64,000 nt of DNA from Flavobacterium sp. Root901 (GTDB lineage: Bacteria; Bacteroidota; Bacteroidia; Flavobacteriales; Flavobacteriaceae). The position numbers and the translations under genes were made by a program. Every line of letters begins with the position of its first letter. The first letter of the stretch is position 1. The DNA is taken from assembly GCF_001429765.1 (NCBI RefSeq), contig NZ_LMJB01000005.1, positions 1,081,071 through 1,145,070 on the forward strand, written 5' to 3'. This document shows, piece after piece, positions 52,205-60,360 of this stretch. The notes beneath the pieces are model-generated. The model worked only from the letters and a program-made list of their open reading frames with translations. It did no database searches and was not told the origin of the DNA.

Positions 52205-53209
52205 TTGATTAAAAGATTTTTTTGGGTTTTGTTATTTCTTTCTCTGCTGTCCTGCAGCAAAAAAGAACAGCCAATAATTTCTTTTTATTATTGGAAAACC
52301 AATTTGAAATTTTCTGAAACTGAAAAAGAAGTTTTAGAACAAAATAATGTCCGTAAACTGTATGTTCGTTATTTTGACATTGGACTTCATCCGGAAACAA
52401 AACTCCCAATTCCAATCAGTCCAATTCATTTTCAGGAAAACATGCAGCAATTTGAAATTGTTCCTGTGGTTTTTATCCAGAACAGAGTAATGCTGGAACA
52501 AAATCCTGATATTGAAGATCTGGCGCAAAAGACCATTCATTTAATTGACGAAATCAATAAAAAAAATAAAATAGTTTGTTCAGAAATTCAAATCGACTGC
52601 GACTGGACATTAAAAAGCAAAGATCATTATCTTAAATTTATTGAGCAGTTTAAGAAACTTTCGCAAAAAAAACTTTCAGCAACAATTAGACTTCATCAGG
52701 TAAAATATTTTAAAAAGACAAAAATCCCAAATGTTGATCATGGCATTTTAATGTTTTATAATATGGGAACTATTGCTGCAGATTCTCTGAATTCAATTTA
52801 CGACAAAAAAATCTCAGAGAAATATCTTGAAAGTTTAAAGAAATATCCGCTTCATCTGGATTATGCCTTACCAATTTATTCGTGGGCAATTCATATCAGA
52901 AATCAAAAAGTGCTGGGACTTCGTTCTAAATTAAATTTCAGCGAACTTAAAAAAGATAAAAATTTTGAACAGATAAGCCCGATATTTTTCAGGGTGAAAC
53001 AATCTAATTATAAAAACGGTGTTTATTATGAAGAAAATGATCTGCTGAAAACAGAGACAATTTCTTCTGAAAATTTAAAGGAAATGGCGGAGGATTTAAG
53101 CGAATATTCAGCGCAGACTCCAAAAGAAATTATATTTTACGATTTAGACGAATTCAATTTAAACAATTATGAAAAAAATATTTTTGAGCAGGTTATTTCT
53201 TGTTTCTAG
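52205..53209 (+). CDS. DUF3142-like lipoprotein, TTG start
   Basis: The 334-aa protein has a lipoprotein signal (lipobox LLSC, Cys at residue 17). No ATG precedes this signal, so TTG 52205 is the start. The rest looks like a barrel fold related to DUF3142: a segment EIQIDCDWTLKSKDHYLKF near residue 135, SATIRLHQVKYF, then HGILMFYNMG. These resemble glycoside-hydrolase-like proteins, but no catalytic pair can be assigned. The downstream 787-aa gene overlaps its end by 41 bases, so the two are probably translationally coupled. Confidence 0.75.
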   Translation: MIKRFFWVLLFLSLLSCSKKEQPIISFYYWKTNLKFSETEKEVLEQNNVRKLYVRYFDIGLHPETKLPIPISPIHFQENMQQFEIVPVVFIQNRVMLEQNPDIEDLAQKTIHLIDEINKKNKIVCSEIQIDCDWTLKSKDHYLKFIEQFKKLSQKKLSATIRLHQVKYFKKTKIPNVDHGILMFYNMGTIAADSLNSIYDKKISEKYLESLKKYPLHLDYALPIYSWAIHIRNQKVLGLRSKLNFSELKKDKNFEQISPIFFRVKQSNYKNGVYYEENDLLKTETISSENLKEMAEDLSEYSAQTPKEIIFYDLDEFNLNNYEKNIFEQVISCF

Positions 53210-55532
53210 TGTTGTTGTACTTTCTGCTTACGGAATTATTTATGCCTGTGCAGGAGGCGACGATTGGGATCTTTTTCAGTACAATTCAAATTTTACGCCC
53301 GAAACATTTGCAGATAAATCCTATTCTCCGTTGTTTTTGTCGGGAGATATTTTCTACGGAATTGGATTTGATACCCAGCACAATTCTCGTTTCAACGAAA
53401 ATATAAAATCAGATTGGGGAACTTATCTGAAAGGGAAAGCAGACACAACAACTGTAAATTACTTTTTGATTGGTGATGAAAAGCCGAGGTATTATTCTGA
53501 TGAAAAAAGTACCATTAAAAATAAAGAAGAAATTACCAATCTTCACGTTTATTATAAAAATAAAAAAGAGAATTCGACTTCTTTAAAATGGGGAAAAAAG
53601 ATGCCTCTGAAAGATGAAAAAGTAAAAAGCTTTGTTGAATTTTTGTATTTGGCACAAAAAATCGAAACGGTTTCAATTGGAGAAGATTACTGGAGTTACG
53701 ATCCGGTTCCGGTTAAAACTTTTGACGATGCAAAAATGATTCAGTCAATTGAAAATGTTTACAATACAATTTCAGATCCTTTTTTAAAGAACCGATATTG
53801 GTTTTTAACCATGAAAGCTCGTTTTTACAGCGATGACAAAAAGAAAGCAATTGAGTTTTTTAATAAAACAGAAAGTTCGGTTCCTAAAAATGTATTGTAT
53901 TACCGCGCGCTTTCGTATGTGGCCGGAATCAATTATAAGCAGAAAAAATATGCAGTTTCAAATTATTTGTACGCTCAGGTTTTTGATAAATGTCCTGAAC
54001 TACGCGTTGTGACGGCTTATAGTTTTAGTCCAAAAAATGAATCTGACTGGACAAAAGCACTTGCAATGGCTAAAAATAACAACGAAAAAGCGGCACTTTG
54101 GGCAATTCACGGCTATTATAAAGATGAAAAACAAGCCATTGAAAAAATTTATGAATTAGATCCAAAAAGTGAACATTTAAATTATCTGGCAACCAGATTG
54201 GTAAATAAACAGGAACAGGCCATTAATAATTCGTTTCAGCAAAATGCTGGAGAAAACCAGCCAATGAAAGTTCAAAGCGTTGCCGAAAATAAAGCAGAAA
54301 ATCAGGTTAAGGTTGATAAATCAGCTTTAGATTTAGTGGCAAAAATTGCTGCTGCAGGAAACACTGCAAGACCCTATTTATGGGATTTGTCACAGGGTTA
54401 TCTGCAAACGCTAAAAGGAGATTATACAAATGCTGACAAAAGTTTTGACAAAGCAGCAAAAACGCTTCCTAAAACAGAACTGGCAGGAATGCAGCTTCGT
54501 TTACTTCGTTTTGTGAATAATCTGAGCAAAATCGATAAATTGACAGATAAAAATGAGAAAACCATTCTGGCCGATTTAAACTGGCTTTATCAGGAGCTTC
54601 CAAAAACATACAAAGGACGAGAGTTTCGTTACCAAAATGCCGCACAATGGAGCCAGAATTATTTATCGGCACTTTATAAAGCACAAGGCAATAGAGTTAT
54701 GGCTGAATTGTTTAGCCAATCTCCTTACGGTTACTGGAATGATGGAAATTCATTTTATGACAATGAAAAGGATTTGTTAGATATGAAATCATTTTTGGCT
54801 AAGACAAATAAAACCGAAATCGAAAATACCGGTGCGGGAATTTATAATTTAAAATTAAAAGATATTAATAATTTCCAGGCTGTTCAGTCAACTTTTAAAA
54901 ATAAAATTCCTGAAGCGATCGCCTTTATGCAGCAAACCGATTCTGTTCAATATTATAAGTTTTTGGGAAATCCGTTTAACGGAAGTATAAAAGACTGCCA
55001 CGATTGTGATCATGCTGCATATCAAAAGAAAAAATACACCTTTATTGATTTCCTGAATACCATAAAAGAGATGCAGGATAAACTGGCCAATAAGGAAGAT
55101 GTGTATACAAACAGCCTGCTTTTAGGAAATGCCTTTTATAATATTTCTCATTTTGGAAACGGAAGAACTTTCTACGAAATAAATATTGTGGGTTACGGCT
55201 CAAGTCCGTATTCTTTTAGAGACGCGATGAAAAAGATGATTACGAATTGTGATGTTTCGAAATCGTATTATCAAAAAGCATTGCAGGCCGCCGCAACAAA
55301 AGAACAAAAAGCAAAATGTGTTTATTTGATTTCGAAATGCGAACGAAACGAATACTATAATAACAAATACAATAATGTTCGAAATTGGTGGGCTGTTGAA
55401 GATGATAAAATTAATTTTATCGCATGGAACGGCTTTAAAACATTGCAAAAAGAATATTCGGATACAAAATATTATCAGGATGTAATTGCTGAGTGCGGTT
55501 ACTTTAATACTTATGTTAATCAATCAAAATAA
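53169..55532 (+). CDS. Exported protein of unknown function, 787 aa
   Basis: A hydrophobic N-terminus ends AYGIIYACAGGDDWD, so the protein is exported, possibly as a lipoprotein on Cys 27. The sequence is Lys/Asn/Tyr-rich and largely helical with TPR-like stretches (for example SYVAGINYKQKKYAVSNYLY and NADKSFDKAAKTLP), suggesting a scaffold. A short Cys/His cluster CHDCDH occurs near residue 615. I recognise no enzyme motif. Overlap of 41 bases with the DUF3142-like gene suggests a functional pair at the cell envelope. Confidence 0.75.
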   Translation: MKKIFLSRLFLVSSVVVLSAYGIIYACAGGDDWDLFQYNSNFTPETFADKSYSPLFLSGDIFYGIGFDTQHNSRFNENIKSDWGTYLKGKADTTTVNYFLIGDEKPRYYSDEKSTIKNKEEITNLHVYYKNKKENSTSLKWGKKMPLKDEKVKSFVEFLYLAQKIETVSIGEDYWSYDPVPVKTFDDAKMIQSIENVYNTISDPFLKNRYWFLTMKARFYSDDKKKAIEFFNKTESSVPKNVLYYRALSYVAGINYKQKKYAVSNYLYAQVFDKCPELRVVTAYSFSPKNESDWTKALAMAKNNNEKAALWAIHGYYKDEKQAIEKIYELDPKSEHLNYLATRLVNKQEQAINNSFQQNAGENQPMKVQSVAENKAENQVKVDKSALDLVAKIAAAGNTARPYLWDLSQGYLQTLKGDYTNADKSFDKAAKTLPKTELAGMQLRLLRFVNNLSKIDKLTDKNEKTILADLNWLYQELPKTYKGREFRYQNAAQWSQNYLSALYKAQGNRVMAELFSQSPYGYWNDGNSFYDNEKDLLDMKSFLAKTNKTEIENTGAGIYNLKLKDINNFQAVQSTFKNKIPEAIAFMQQTDSVQYYKFLGNPFNGSIKDCHDCDHAAYQKKKYTFIDFLNTIKEMQDKLANKEDVYTNSLLLGNAFYNISHFGNGRTFYEINIVGYGSSPYSFRDAMKKMITNCDVSKSYYQKALQAAATKEQKAKCVYLISKCERNEYYNNKYNNVRNWWAVEDDKINFIAWNGFKTLQKEYSDTKYYQDVIAECGYFNTYVNQSK

Positions 55533-55535
55533 ACC

Positions 55536-55940
55536 ATGGTTAATAAAATAGAACATATCGGAATTGCGGTAAAAAACATGAACGATGCCAATGAATTGTT
55601 TGAAAAATTATTGGGAGTTCCGTCTTATAAAGAAGAAACGGTAGAAAGTGAAGGTGTCTTGACTTCTTTTTTTCAGACCGGAACGAATAAAATTGAACTT
55701 TTGACGGCGACAAATCCGGAAAGTCCTATTGCAAAGTTTTTAGAGAAAAAAGGAGAAGGAATTCATCATATCGCTTTTGATGTTGAAGATATTCATGCCG
55801 AGATTTCCCGCCTGAAAAATGAAGGCTTTGTATTGATAAACGAAACTCCGAAGAAAGGCGCCGACAATAAACTGGTAGTTTTTCTGCATCCGAAGAATAC
55901 AAATGGCGTTTTAGTTGAGCTTTGTCAGGAAATAAAATAA
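55536..55940 (+). CDS. mce: Methylmalonyl-CoA epimerase
   Basis: The 134-aa vicinal-oxygen-chelate protein epimerises methylmalonyl-CoA in propionate/succinate interconversion. Metal ligands are visible: His in IEHIGIAVKN near residue 7, His in GIHHIAFDVED near residue 80, and Glu in VLVELCQE near the C-terminus. Length is normal. It starts 3 bases after the preceding gene of unknown function, so it may share that transcript. The mutase genes are not in this window. Confidence 0.92.
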   Translation: MVNKIEHIGIAVKNMNDANELFEKLLGVPSYKEETVESEGVLTSFFQTGTNKIELLTATNPESPIAKFLEKKGEGIHHIAFDVEDIHAEISRLKNEGFVLINETPKKGADNKLVVFLHPKNTNGVLVELCQEIK

Positions 55941-56041
55941 AAAATATCAGTTTTTGATTTTAAATAAGGTATTGAAAATCAATCTTGTTTTTAAAACTGG
56001 GACTTTGAATTGAAATTAAATGCAAATCATGTCTTAAAATA

Positions 56042-56073
56042 TTTGGAGTGAACGAAAAATAGTAGTAATATTG
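56042..56073 (+). promoter_or_regulatory. Probable tRNA promoter TTTG-N20-TAATATTG
   Basis: The -33 TTTG (56042-56045) and a -7 element with seven of eight consensus bases (56066-56073) are 20 bases apart, ending 13 bases before the tRNA. Confidence 0.6.
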
Positions 56074-56086
56074 CATCCTCTAAACC

Positions 56087-56160
56087 GGTCCTATAGCTCA
56101 GCTGGTTAGAGCACCTGACTCATAATCAGGTGGTCCCTGGTTCGAGCCCAGGTGGGACCA
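56087..56160 (+). tRNA. tRNA with CAT anticodon, probably tRNA-Ile2
   Basis: The 74-nt sequence folds as a full cloverleaf: acceptor GGTCCTA/TGGGACC (one G-U), D arm with AGCTCAGCTGGTTAGAGC, anticodon stem CCTGA/TCAGG around loop CTCATAA, and T arm with GGTTCGAGCC. The CCA end is not encoded. A CAT anticodon can be elongator Met or Ile2 (C34 modified to lysidine by TilS). C4-G69 and C5-G68 match the E. coli tRNA-Ile2 identity pairs for TilS rather than tRNA-Met, so Ile2 is favoured. It is not the initiator type, because the three G-C pairs typical of the anticodon stem are missing and 1-72 is paired. Confidence 0.9.
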
Positions 56161-56174
56161 CTTCTTTAGAATAG

Positions 56175-56205
56175 AAAGCCTTTACAGAAATGTAAAGGCT
56201 TTTTT
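56175..56205 (+). terminator. Terminator of the tRNA
   Basis: AAAGCCTTTACA (56175-56186) pairs perfectly with TGTAAAGGCTTT (56191-56202) around a GAAA tetraloop, followed by T residues. Confidence 0.92.
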
Positions 56206-56280
56206 GTTTTCGATTTAATTCTTCTTCAGAAGAAAATAAAGTAACTTTATGTTTCAAAGACCGATTTTAATTTCAAGAAG

Positions 56281-56721
56281 ATGGATAATTTAACTCCCGA
56301 ACAACGGAGAAAAAACATGCAGGCCATAAAAAGCACGGCAACTACGCAGGAGGTAAAACTTGCAAAGGCGTTGTGGGAATTGGGTTATCGGTATCGAAAA
56401 AACAATAAAAAAGTATTTGGCAAACCTGATTTGACTTTTGCAAAATATAAAATAGCCATTTTTATCGACAGTGAATTTTTTCATGGTAAGGATTGGGAAA
56501 CGCAGCAATTAAGAATCAAATCAAATCGCGAATACTGGATTCCGAAAATCGAACGCAATATGAAACGTGATATAGAAGTCAATACGTATTTGATTTCTAA
56601 AAAATGGAAAGTGATTCGGTTTTGGAGTAAAGAAGTTCAGAAACAATTGGATCTTTGTATTTTGAAAATTCAGGAAGAAATTGAACTTTCAAAAACCAAA
56701 ACAGAACAAAAGAGCAATTGA
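56281..56721 (+). CDS. Vsr-like mismatch/restriction endonuclease without zinc cysteines
   Basis: The 146-aa protein aligns with Vsr: RRKNMQAIKSTATTQEVKLAKALWELG at the N-terminus, catalytic Asp D50 in GKPDLTF, His H68 in FFHGKDW, and the C-terminal WKVIRFWSKEV. E. coli Vsr binds zinc with C66, H71, C73 and C117; here the first three positions read E65, K70 and W72, so the site is absent. Vsr nicks T-G mismatches left by deamination of 5-methylcytosine. Zinc-less relatives paired with methyltransferases may be restriction enzymes. It is convergent with the methyltransferase, 3 bases apart. A weak -7-like TAACTTTA lies at 56242. Confidence 0.85.
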   Translation: MDNLTPEQRRKNMQAIKSTATTQEVKLAKALWELGYRYRKNNKKVFGKPDLTFAKYKIAIFIDSEFFHGKDWETQQLRIKSNREYWIPKIERNMKRDIEVNTYLISKKWKVIRFWSKEVQKQLDLCILKIQEEIELSKTKTEQKSN

Positions 56722-56724
56722 AAT

Positions 56725-57714
56725 TTATGCTTTTTCTTTTTTCTTTTGTTTCGCTTCTACTTTTTTAATCACTTTAAAAATTTCCTCTGCCAATCTTTGG
56801 ATTACTGGCATGCTGACCGAATTTCCTGCTTGTTTGTATAAACTCGAATTTGAAATTGGAGGCAGTTTATAGTCATCAGGAAAACCCTGAAGTCTGAAAC
56901 ATTCTCTTGGAGTAAGTTTTCTAAAACCAAAATCGGTTGTAATGATCGGAACGTTATGTCCGCCGGTTCCCATGTTGGCCGTAAGAGTAGGGCATAAGCC
57001 GGCTTTGTTTTCTCTAACGTATTGTCTTCTAAATTGATATATTCGGTTTTTGTCTACAACTGCTTCTTTGAGTTTGCTGTACATATACTTGTCTTCTCCA
57101 TAATAAAATTTATCAGAAACTTTTTCTGTTATAATTAAATCTTTAAGAGATCGGGTTAGCCGCTCTTTTTCGGGGAATTCAAATTTGAAATTTTTATTGT
57201 TTATAAAGTTTTTGTCAAAGGCAATCATGAAAAGTCTTTCTCTGTTGTGAGGAGTATTTCCAAAATCTTTTGTGTTCAAAATTGAACTATGAAAAGTGTA
57301 ATTGCGTTTTTTTATTTCGCTTCTTATAACTTTTAATGTGTTTCCTTTGTCATGGCTTTTTAAGTTTTTCACATTTTCAAGAAATACAACTTTTGGTCTC
57401 ATTTCATCAATGAAATCTAAAATTTTGAAAAAATGGTTTCCACGGCTGTCATCAAAACCTTTTCTATACCCGGCAAGAGAAAATGGCTGACAGGGAAATC
57501 CGGCAGTTAAGATGTCAATTTTGTCGAGAGCAGTAACCTCTAATTCCATTACATTGCCCTCAATAAGTTTGTGCCCGAAGTTGTTTCTATAGGTAACACA
57601 GGCTTTTTTGTCGAGTTCATTGGCCCATTTTAATTCAAACCCGGCTTTTTCAAAACCTAGGCATATTCCGCCTACGCCTGCATATAAACTTCCAACGGTA
57701 TATTTATTTTCCAT
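56725..57714 (-). CDS. DNA (cytosine-5)-methyltransferase
   Basis: The 329-aa C5 methyltransferase has the motifs in order: SAM-binding SLYAGVGGICLGFEKAG (residues 9-25), catalytic Cys C75 in AGFPCQPFSLAG, ENV in VFLENVKNL near 117, the QRR-like QFRRQYVRENKAG near 230, and the C-terminal LTPRECFRLQGFP and QAGNSVSMPV. The target recognition domain is short (about residues 185-265), so a 4-6 base target is likely but cannot be named. It is partnered with the Vsr-like gene. A -7 element at 57778-57785 precedes it. Confidence 0.93.
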   Translation of the reverse strand: MENKYTVGSLYAGVGGICLGFEKAGFELKWANELDKKACVTYRNNFGHKLIEGNVMELEVTALDKIDILTAGFPCQPFSLAGYRKGFDDSRGNHFFKILDFIDEMRPKVVFLENVKNLKSHDKGNTLKVIRSEIKKRNYTFHSSILNTKDFGNTPHNRERLFMIAFDKNFINNKNFKFEFPEKERLTRSLKDLIITEKVSDKFYYGEDKYMYSKLKEAVVDKNRIYQFRRQYVRENKAGLCPTLTANMGTGGHNVPIITTDFGFRKLTPRECFRLQGFPDDYKLPPISNSSLYKQAGNSVSMPVIQRLAEEIFKVIKKVEAKQKKKEKA

Positions 57715-57777
57715 TTATTAATTGCTGTTTGACCTAAAATAAATTCTGAAGATTTGCTGCTTTAACTTTGCTGGATG

Positions 57778-57785
57778 CAAATATA
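57778..57785 (-). promoter_or_regulatory. -7 promoter element TATATTTG for the methyltransferase
   Basis: Perfect TAnnTTTG on the minus strand, 63 bases upstream of the ATG. Confidence 0.5.
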
Positions 57786-58149
57786 TTTAATTCATATAAT
57801 ATTTAATTGTGCTTCAAAATTGAAAAAATAAGACCAGCAAGTTTTTTCGAATTTTTAAATTACAGTTCTTTCTGACTTATTGAAAATTCATGTCTTTTTT
57901 TAAAGAAATAATTTTGTTTTGATTTTTATCAAATTTAAAGATCTGATTCAAAATGCTTTTTAGGGTTTGTTTTTTTAATTTTATATAATAAATAACTGGT
58001 TTTCAGAGTTTAATATGTGTTCTTTGAGCAGCATATATTTAATGGATAAATAGGAACTTTAGTATTTTTTGACTAAATTGTGCTGTTTTTAAATCTAAAT
58101 TAGATTGCAGTTCGTATATTATTTTTACATCACTTTATTGTTTATAAAG
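57786..58149. other. AT-rich gene-free spacer
   Basis: No frame of reasonable length, no palindromic element and no tRNA-derived attachment sequence is visible here. It separates the methyltransferase promoter from that of the proline-rich gene and is notably richer in T than the surroundings. Confidence 0.4.
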
Positions 58150-58179
58150 TTGTTTTTTTGTAAAAATCGTATACTTTTG
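58150..58179 (+). promoter_or_regulatory. Promoter TTG-N19-TACTTTTG for the proline-rich gene
   Basis: The -33 TTG (58150-58152) and -7 TACTTTTG (58172-58179) are 19 bases apart. The leader would be about 90 nt and contains a 10-codon upstream frame (MMDIYKNICP) at 58211-58243. Confidence 0.6.
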
Positions 58180-58275
58180 CCAAAGAATTTCCTTGTAGAC
58201 AACATTTTTATGATGGATATCTATAAAAATATTTGCCCCTAGTATTATTATATCGAATTTCAGCAAGTTTAACCT

Positions 58276-58524
58276 ATGAAAATAATAAGGATTATTTTAT
58301 TCGCACTTTTAATTATATCAAATGTGCCAGGTGTTTTAGCCAATACACCACCGCCTCCGGCTCCAACGGCAAAAAATGCATCTACAAATGCTACTTTGGA
58401 TGATGATACGCCGCCTCCGCCTGGATTGCCAATAAATGAAGATTTACCATTTTTAATTGGTGCAGGACTAATTTTAGGAATGACAATTATTTATAGAAAT
58501 AGAATAAAAAAAGCTTCAATGTAA
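58276..58524 (+). CDS. Proline-rich membrane miniprotein, 82 aa
   Basis: A signal peptide (MKIIRIILFALL to about residue 22, cleavage after VLA) is followed by a short exposed region with two proline clusters (TPPPPAPT and DDDTPPPPGLP). One transmembrane helix (PFLIGAGLILGMTIIY) and a basic cytoplasmic tail (RNRIKKASM) complete it. Such small PPPP proteins are frequent in Flavobacterium, and the function is unknown. The terminator hairpin overlaps its last codons, so stop codon and loop coincide. Confidence 0.75.
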   Translation: MKIIRIILFALLIISNVPGVLANTPPPPAPTAKNASTNATLDDDTPPPPGLPINEDLPFLIGAGLILGMTIIYRNRIKKASM

Positions 58525-58538
58525 ATTGAAGCTTTTTT
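58508..58538. terminator. Terminator overlapping the end of the proline-rich gene
   Basis: AAAAAGCTTCAAT pairs with ATTGAAGCTTTTT around a GTAA loop that contains the stop codon. It is symmetric and also lies downstream of ribE on the other strand. Confidence 0.85.
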
Positions 58539-58557
58539 TGTAAAGTAAATTTTCTTC

Positions 58558-59148
58558 TTACTTATTAATAGAATAAAGCCGCGAAATGTATTTTCCAACA
58601 ACATCAAATTCCAAATTGATTTTTGTACCCACTTTAAAATCTTTGAAATTAGTGTTTTCAAAAGTATAAGGGATAATCGAAACGCTGAATTCATTTGTTT
58701 TAGAATTTACAACCGTTAAGCTTACGCCATTAACTGTAATCGAGCCTTTTTCGATTGTAATATTGTTAAGATTGCTGTCGTATTCAAAAGTATAATTCCA
58801 GCTTCCGTTTGCTTCTTCAATTTTGGTACATACTCCTGTCTGGTCTACGTGTCCCTGAACAATATGTCCGTCAAGGCGGTCTCCCAGTTTCATCCCTCTT
58901 TCAAGGTTTACGATATCGTTTACTTTCCAGTCTCCAATATTGGTTTTCAAAATCGTCTCTTCGATAGCAGTAACCGTATAAAAGGAATCTTTTACAGCAA
59001 CAACTGTAAGGCATATTCCGTTATGAGAAACACTTTGGTCAATTTTCAATTCATTGGTAATTGAGGAGTCGACCGTAACGTGTAAGTTGTTTTTGTCTTT
59101 TTGTATTTCGTGGATTCTTCCAAGTGTTTCAATAATTCCTGTAAACAT
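58558..59148 (-). CDS. ribE: Riboflavin synthase alpha chain
   Basis: The 196-aa protein forms riboflavin from two molecules of 6,7-dimethyl-8-ribityllumazine. It has the family start MFTGIIETLG and two homologous lumazine-binding halves: NGICLTVVAV with HIVQGHVDQTG in the first to second half, and GVSLTVVN in the second. Length is normal. It is divergent from pdxA with interleaved promoters. No FMN riboswitch sequence is visible upstream, as the spacer is only 57 bases. Confidence 0.95.
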   Translation of the reverse strand: MFTGIIETLGRIHEIQKDKNNLHVTVDSSITNELKIDQSVSHNGICLTVVAVKDSFYTVTAIEETILKTNIGDWKVNDIVNLERGMKLGDRLDGHIVQGHVDQTGVCTKIEEANGSWNYTFEYDSNLNNITIEKGSITVNGVSLTVVNSKTNEFSVSIIPYTFENTNFKDFKVGTKINLEFDVVGKYISRLYSINK

Positions 59149-59164
59149 TGTAGTTTTATTTTAC

Positions 59165-59172
59165 TAAATTTG
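59165..59172 (+). promoter_or_regulatory. -7 promoter element TAAATTTG for pdxA
   Basis: Perfect TAnnTTTG, 33 bases upstream of the pdxA ATG. It lies five bases from the opposing ribE -7 element. Confidence 0.6.
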
Positions 59173-59177
59173 CACAT

Positions 59178-59185
59178 CAAAATTA
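59178..59185 (-). promoter_or_regulatory. -7 promoter element TAATTTTG for ribE
   Basis: Perfect TAnnTTTG on the minus strand, 29 bases upstream of the ribE ATG. Confidence 0.55.
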
Positions 59186-59205
59186 GTAATAAATAAGCTG
59201 AGCTC

Positions 59206-60255
59206 ATGAATAAAAAAGCAGAAAATATAATTGTTGGAATTTCAGTTGGAGATTTAAACGGTATTGGAAGCGAAGTTATATTAAAAACATTCGAAGATTC
59301 ACGAATGCTGGAATTGTGTACGCCGGTTATTTTTGCAAATGCTAAAATACTTTCTTTCGTTAAAAAAAGTTTTACTTCGACAGTACAATTTCATGGTGTA
59401 GACAAACTAGATCAGGTTATTCCGGGAAAAGTAAATGTATATAATCTTTGGAGAGAAGGAGTTGATATTAATTTAGGAGTAAACGATGAAAAAATTGGCG
59501 AATACGCTGTGAAATCTTTTGTTGCGGCTACTAAAGCTTTAAAAGAAGGTTCTATAGATGTTTTGGTTACGGCACCAATCAATAAATATAATATTCAGTC
59601 AGAAGATTTTAAATTTCCGGGACATACAGATTATTTAGATCAGGAGTTAGAAGGAAATGCACTTATGATGATGGTTCAGGATAATTTAAGAGTGGGCCTG
59701 CTGACAGATCATGTGCCTTTAAGTGAAGTTTCATCACATTTGACAGAAGAATTAATAATAAGAAAAATCGAAACAGTAAAAAAATCTTTAATTCAGGATT
59801 TTAGTATTGTTAAGCCAAAAATTGCAGTTTTAGGATTAAATCCGCATTGTGGGGATGGCGGAGTGATAGGCAAAGAAGATGATTTGATATTAAAACCGGT
59901 ATTGAAAAAAATATTTGACAGCGGAACTTTGGTTTTTGGGCCTTTTTCTGCCGATGGATTTTTTGGAAGCGGACAATATGAAAAATATGATGCCATTGTT
60001 GCTACCTACCACGATCAGGGATTAATTCCGTTTAAAACATTGTCTTTTGGTAAAGGTGTAAATTATACGGCGGGATTAAGTAAGGTAAGAACATCGCCGG
60101 ATCATGGTACAGGCTATGATATTGCGGGAAAAGACATGGCAGATTTTAATTCATTTAAAGAAGCCGTTTATCTTGCCCTGGATATTTTTCGCTCTCGTAA
60201 TCAGTATGAGGAGATTAGCGAAAAACCTCTTAAAATAAAAGAAAAACAGATATAA
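59206..60255 (+). CDS. pdxA: 4-hydroxythreonine-4-phosphate dehydrogenase
   Basis: The 349-aa enzyme oxidises 4-phosphohydroxy-L-threonine in the DXP-dependent route to pyridoxal phosphate. Its motifs are SVGDLNGIGSEV near residue 14 (usually GDPAGIGPE), APINKYNIQ and FPGHTDYL in the middle, and YHDQGLIPFKTLSFGKGVNYTAG plus RTSPDHGTGYDIAG near the C-terminus with metal-binding histidines. The N-terminal GDPxG-type motif reads GDLNG, a common Bacteroidota variant. It is transcribed apart from the following yceD gene. Confidence 0.95.
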   Translation: MNKKAENIIVGISVGDLNGIGSEVILKTFEDSRMLELCTPVIFANAKILSFVKKSFTSTVQFHGVDKLDQVIPGKVNVYNLWREGVDINLGVNDEKIGEYAVKSFVAATKALKEGSIDVLVTAPINKYNIQSEDFKFPGHTDYLDQELEGNALMMMVQDNLRVGLLTDHVPLSEVSSHLTEELIIRKIETVKKSLIQDFSIVKPKIAVLGLNPHCGDGGVIGKEDDLILKPVLKKIFDSGTLVFGPFSADGFFGSGQYEKYDAIVATYHDQGLIPFKTLSFGKGVNYTAGLSKVRTSPDHGTGYDIAGKDMADFNSFKEAVYLALDIFRSRNQYEEISEKPLKIKEKQI

Positions 60256-60298
60256 ACAAAAAAAGGTGAATAAGATTATTAGATTTATAATAATTTTA

Positions 60299-60306
60299 TA
60301 TCTTTG
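60299..60306 (+). promoter_or_regulatory. -7 promoter element TATCTTTG for the yceD-rpmF unit
   Basis: Perfect TAnnTTTG, 54 bases upstream of the yceD ATG. Confidence 0.65.
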
Positions 60307-60360
60307 CACCCCAATTCAGATATGTAGTTTCGTATTTGAATTAAACAAATTGATGTTGAA

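Noticed and set aside
56087..58275. tRNA-linked genomic island carrying the methyltransferase and Vsr-like genes
   Set aside because: The position beside a tRNA is suggestive, but I found no integrase and no repeated tRNA 3' end at the far side of the block.
58558..59205. FMN riboswitch upstream of ribE
   Set aside because: The spacer to pdxA is only 57 bases and contains promoter elements, too short for an RFN element.
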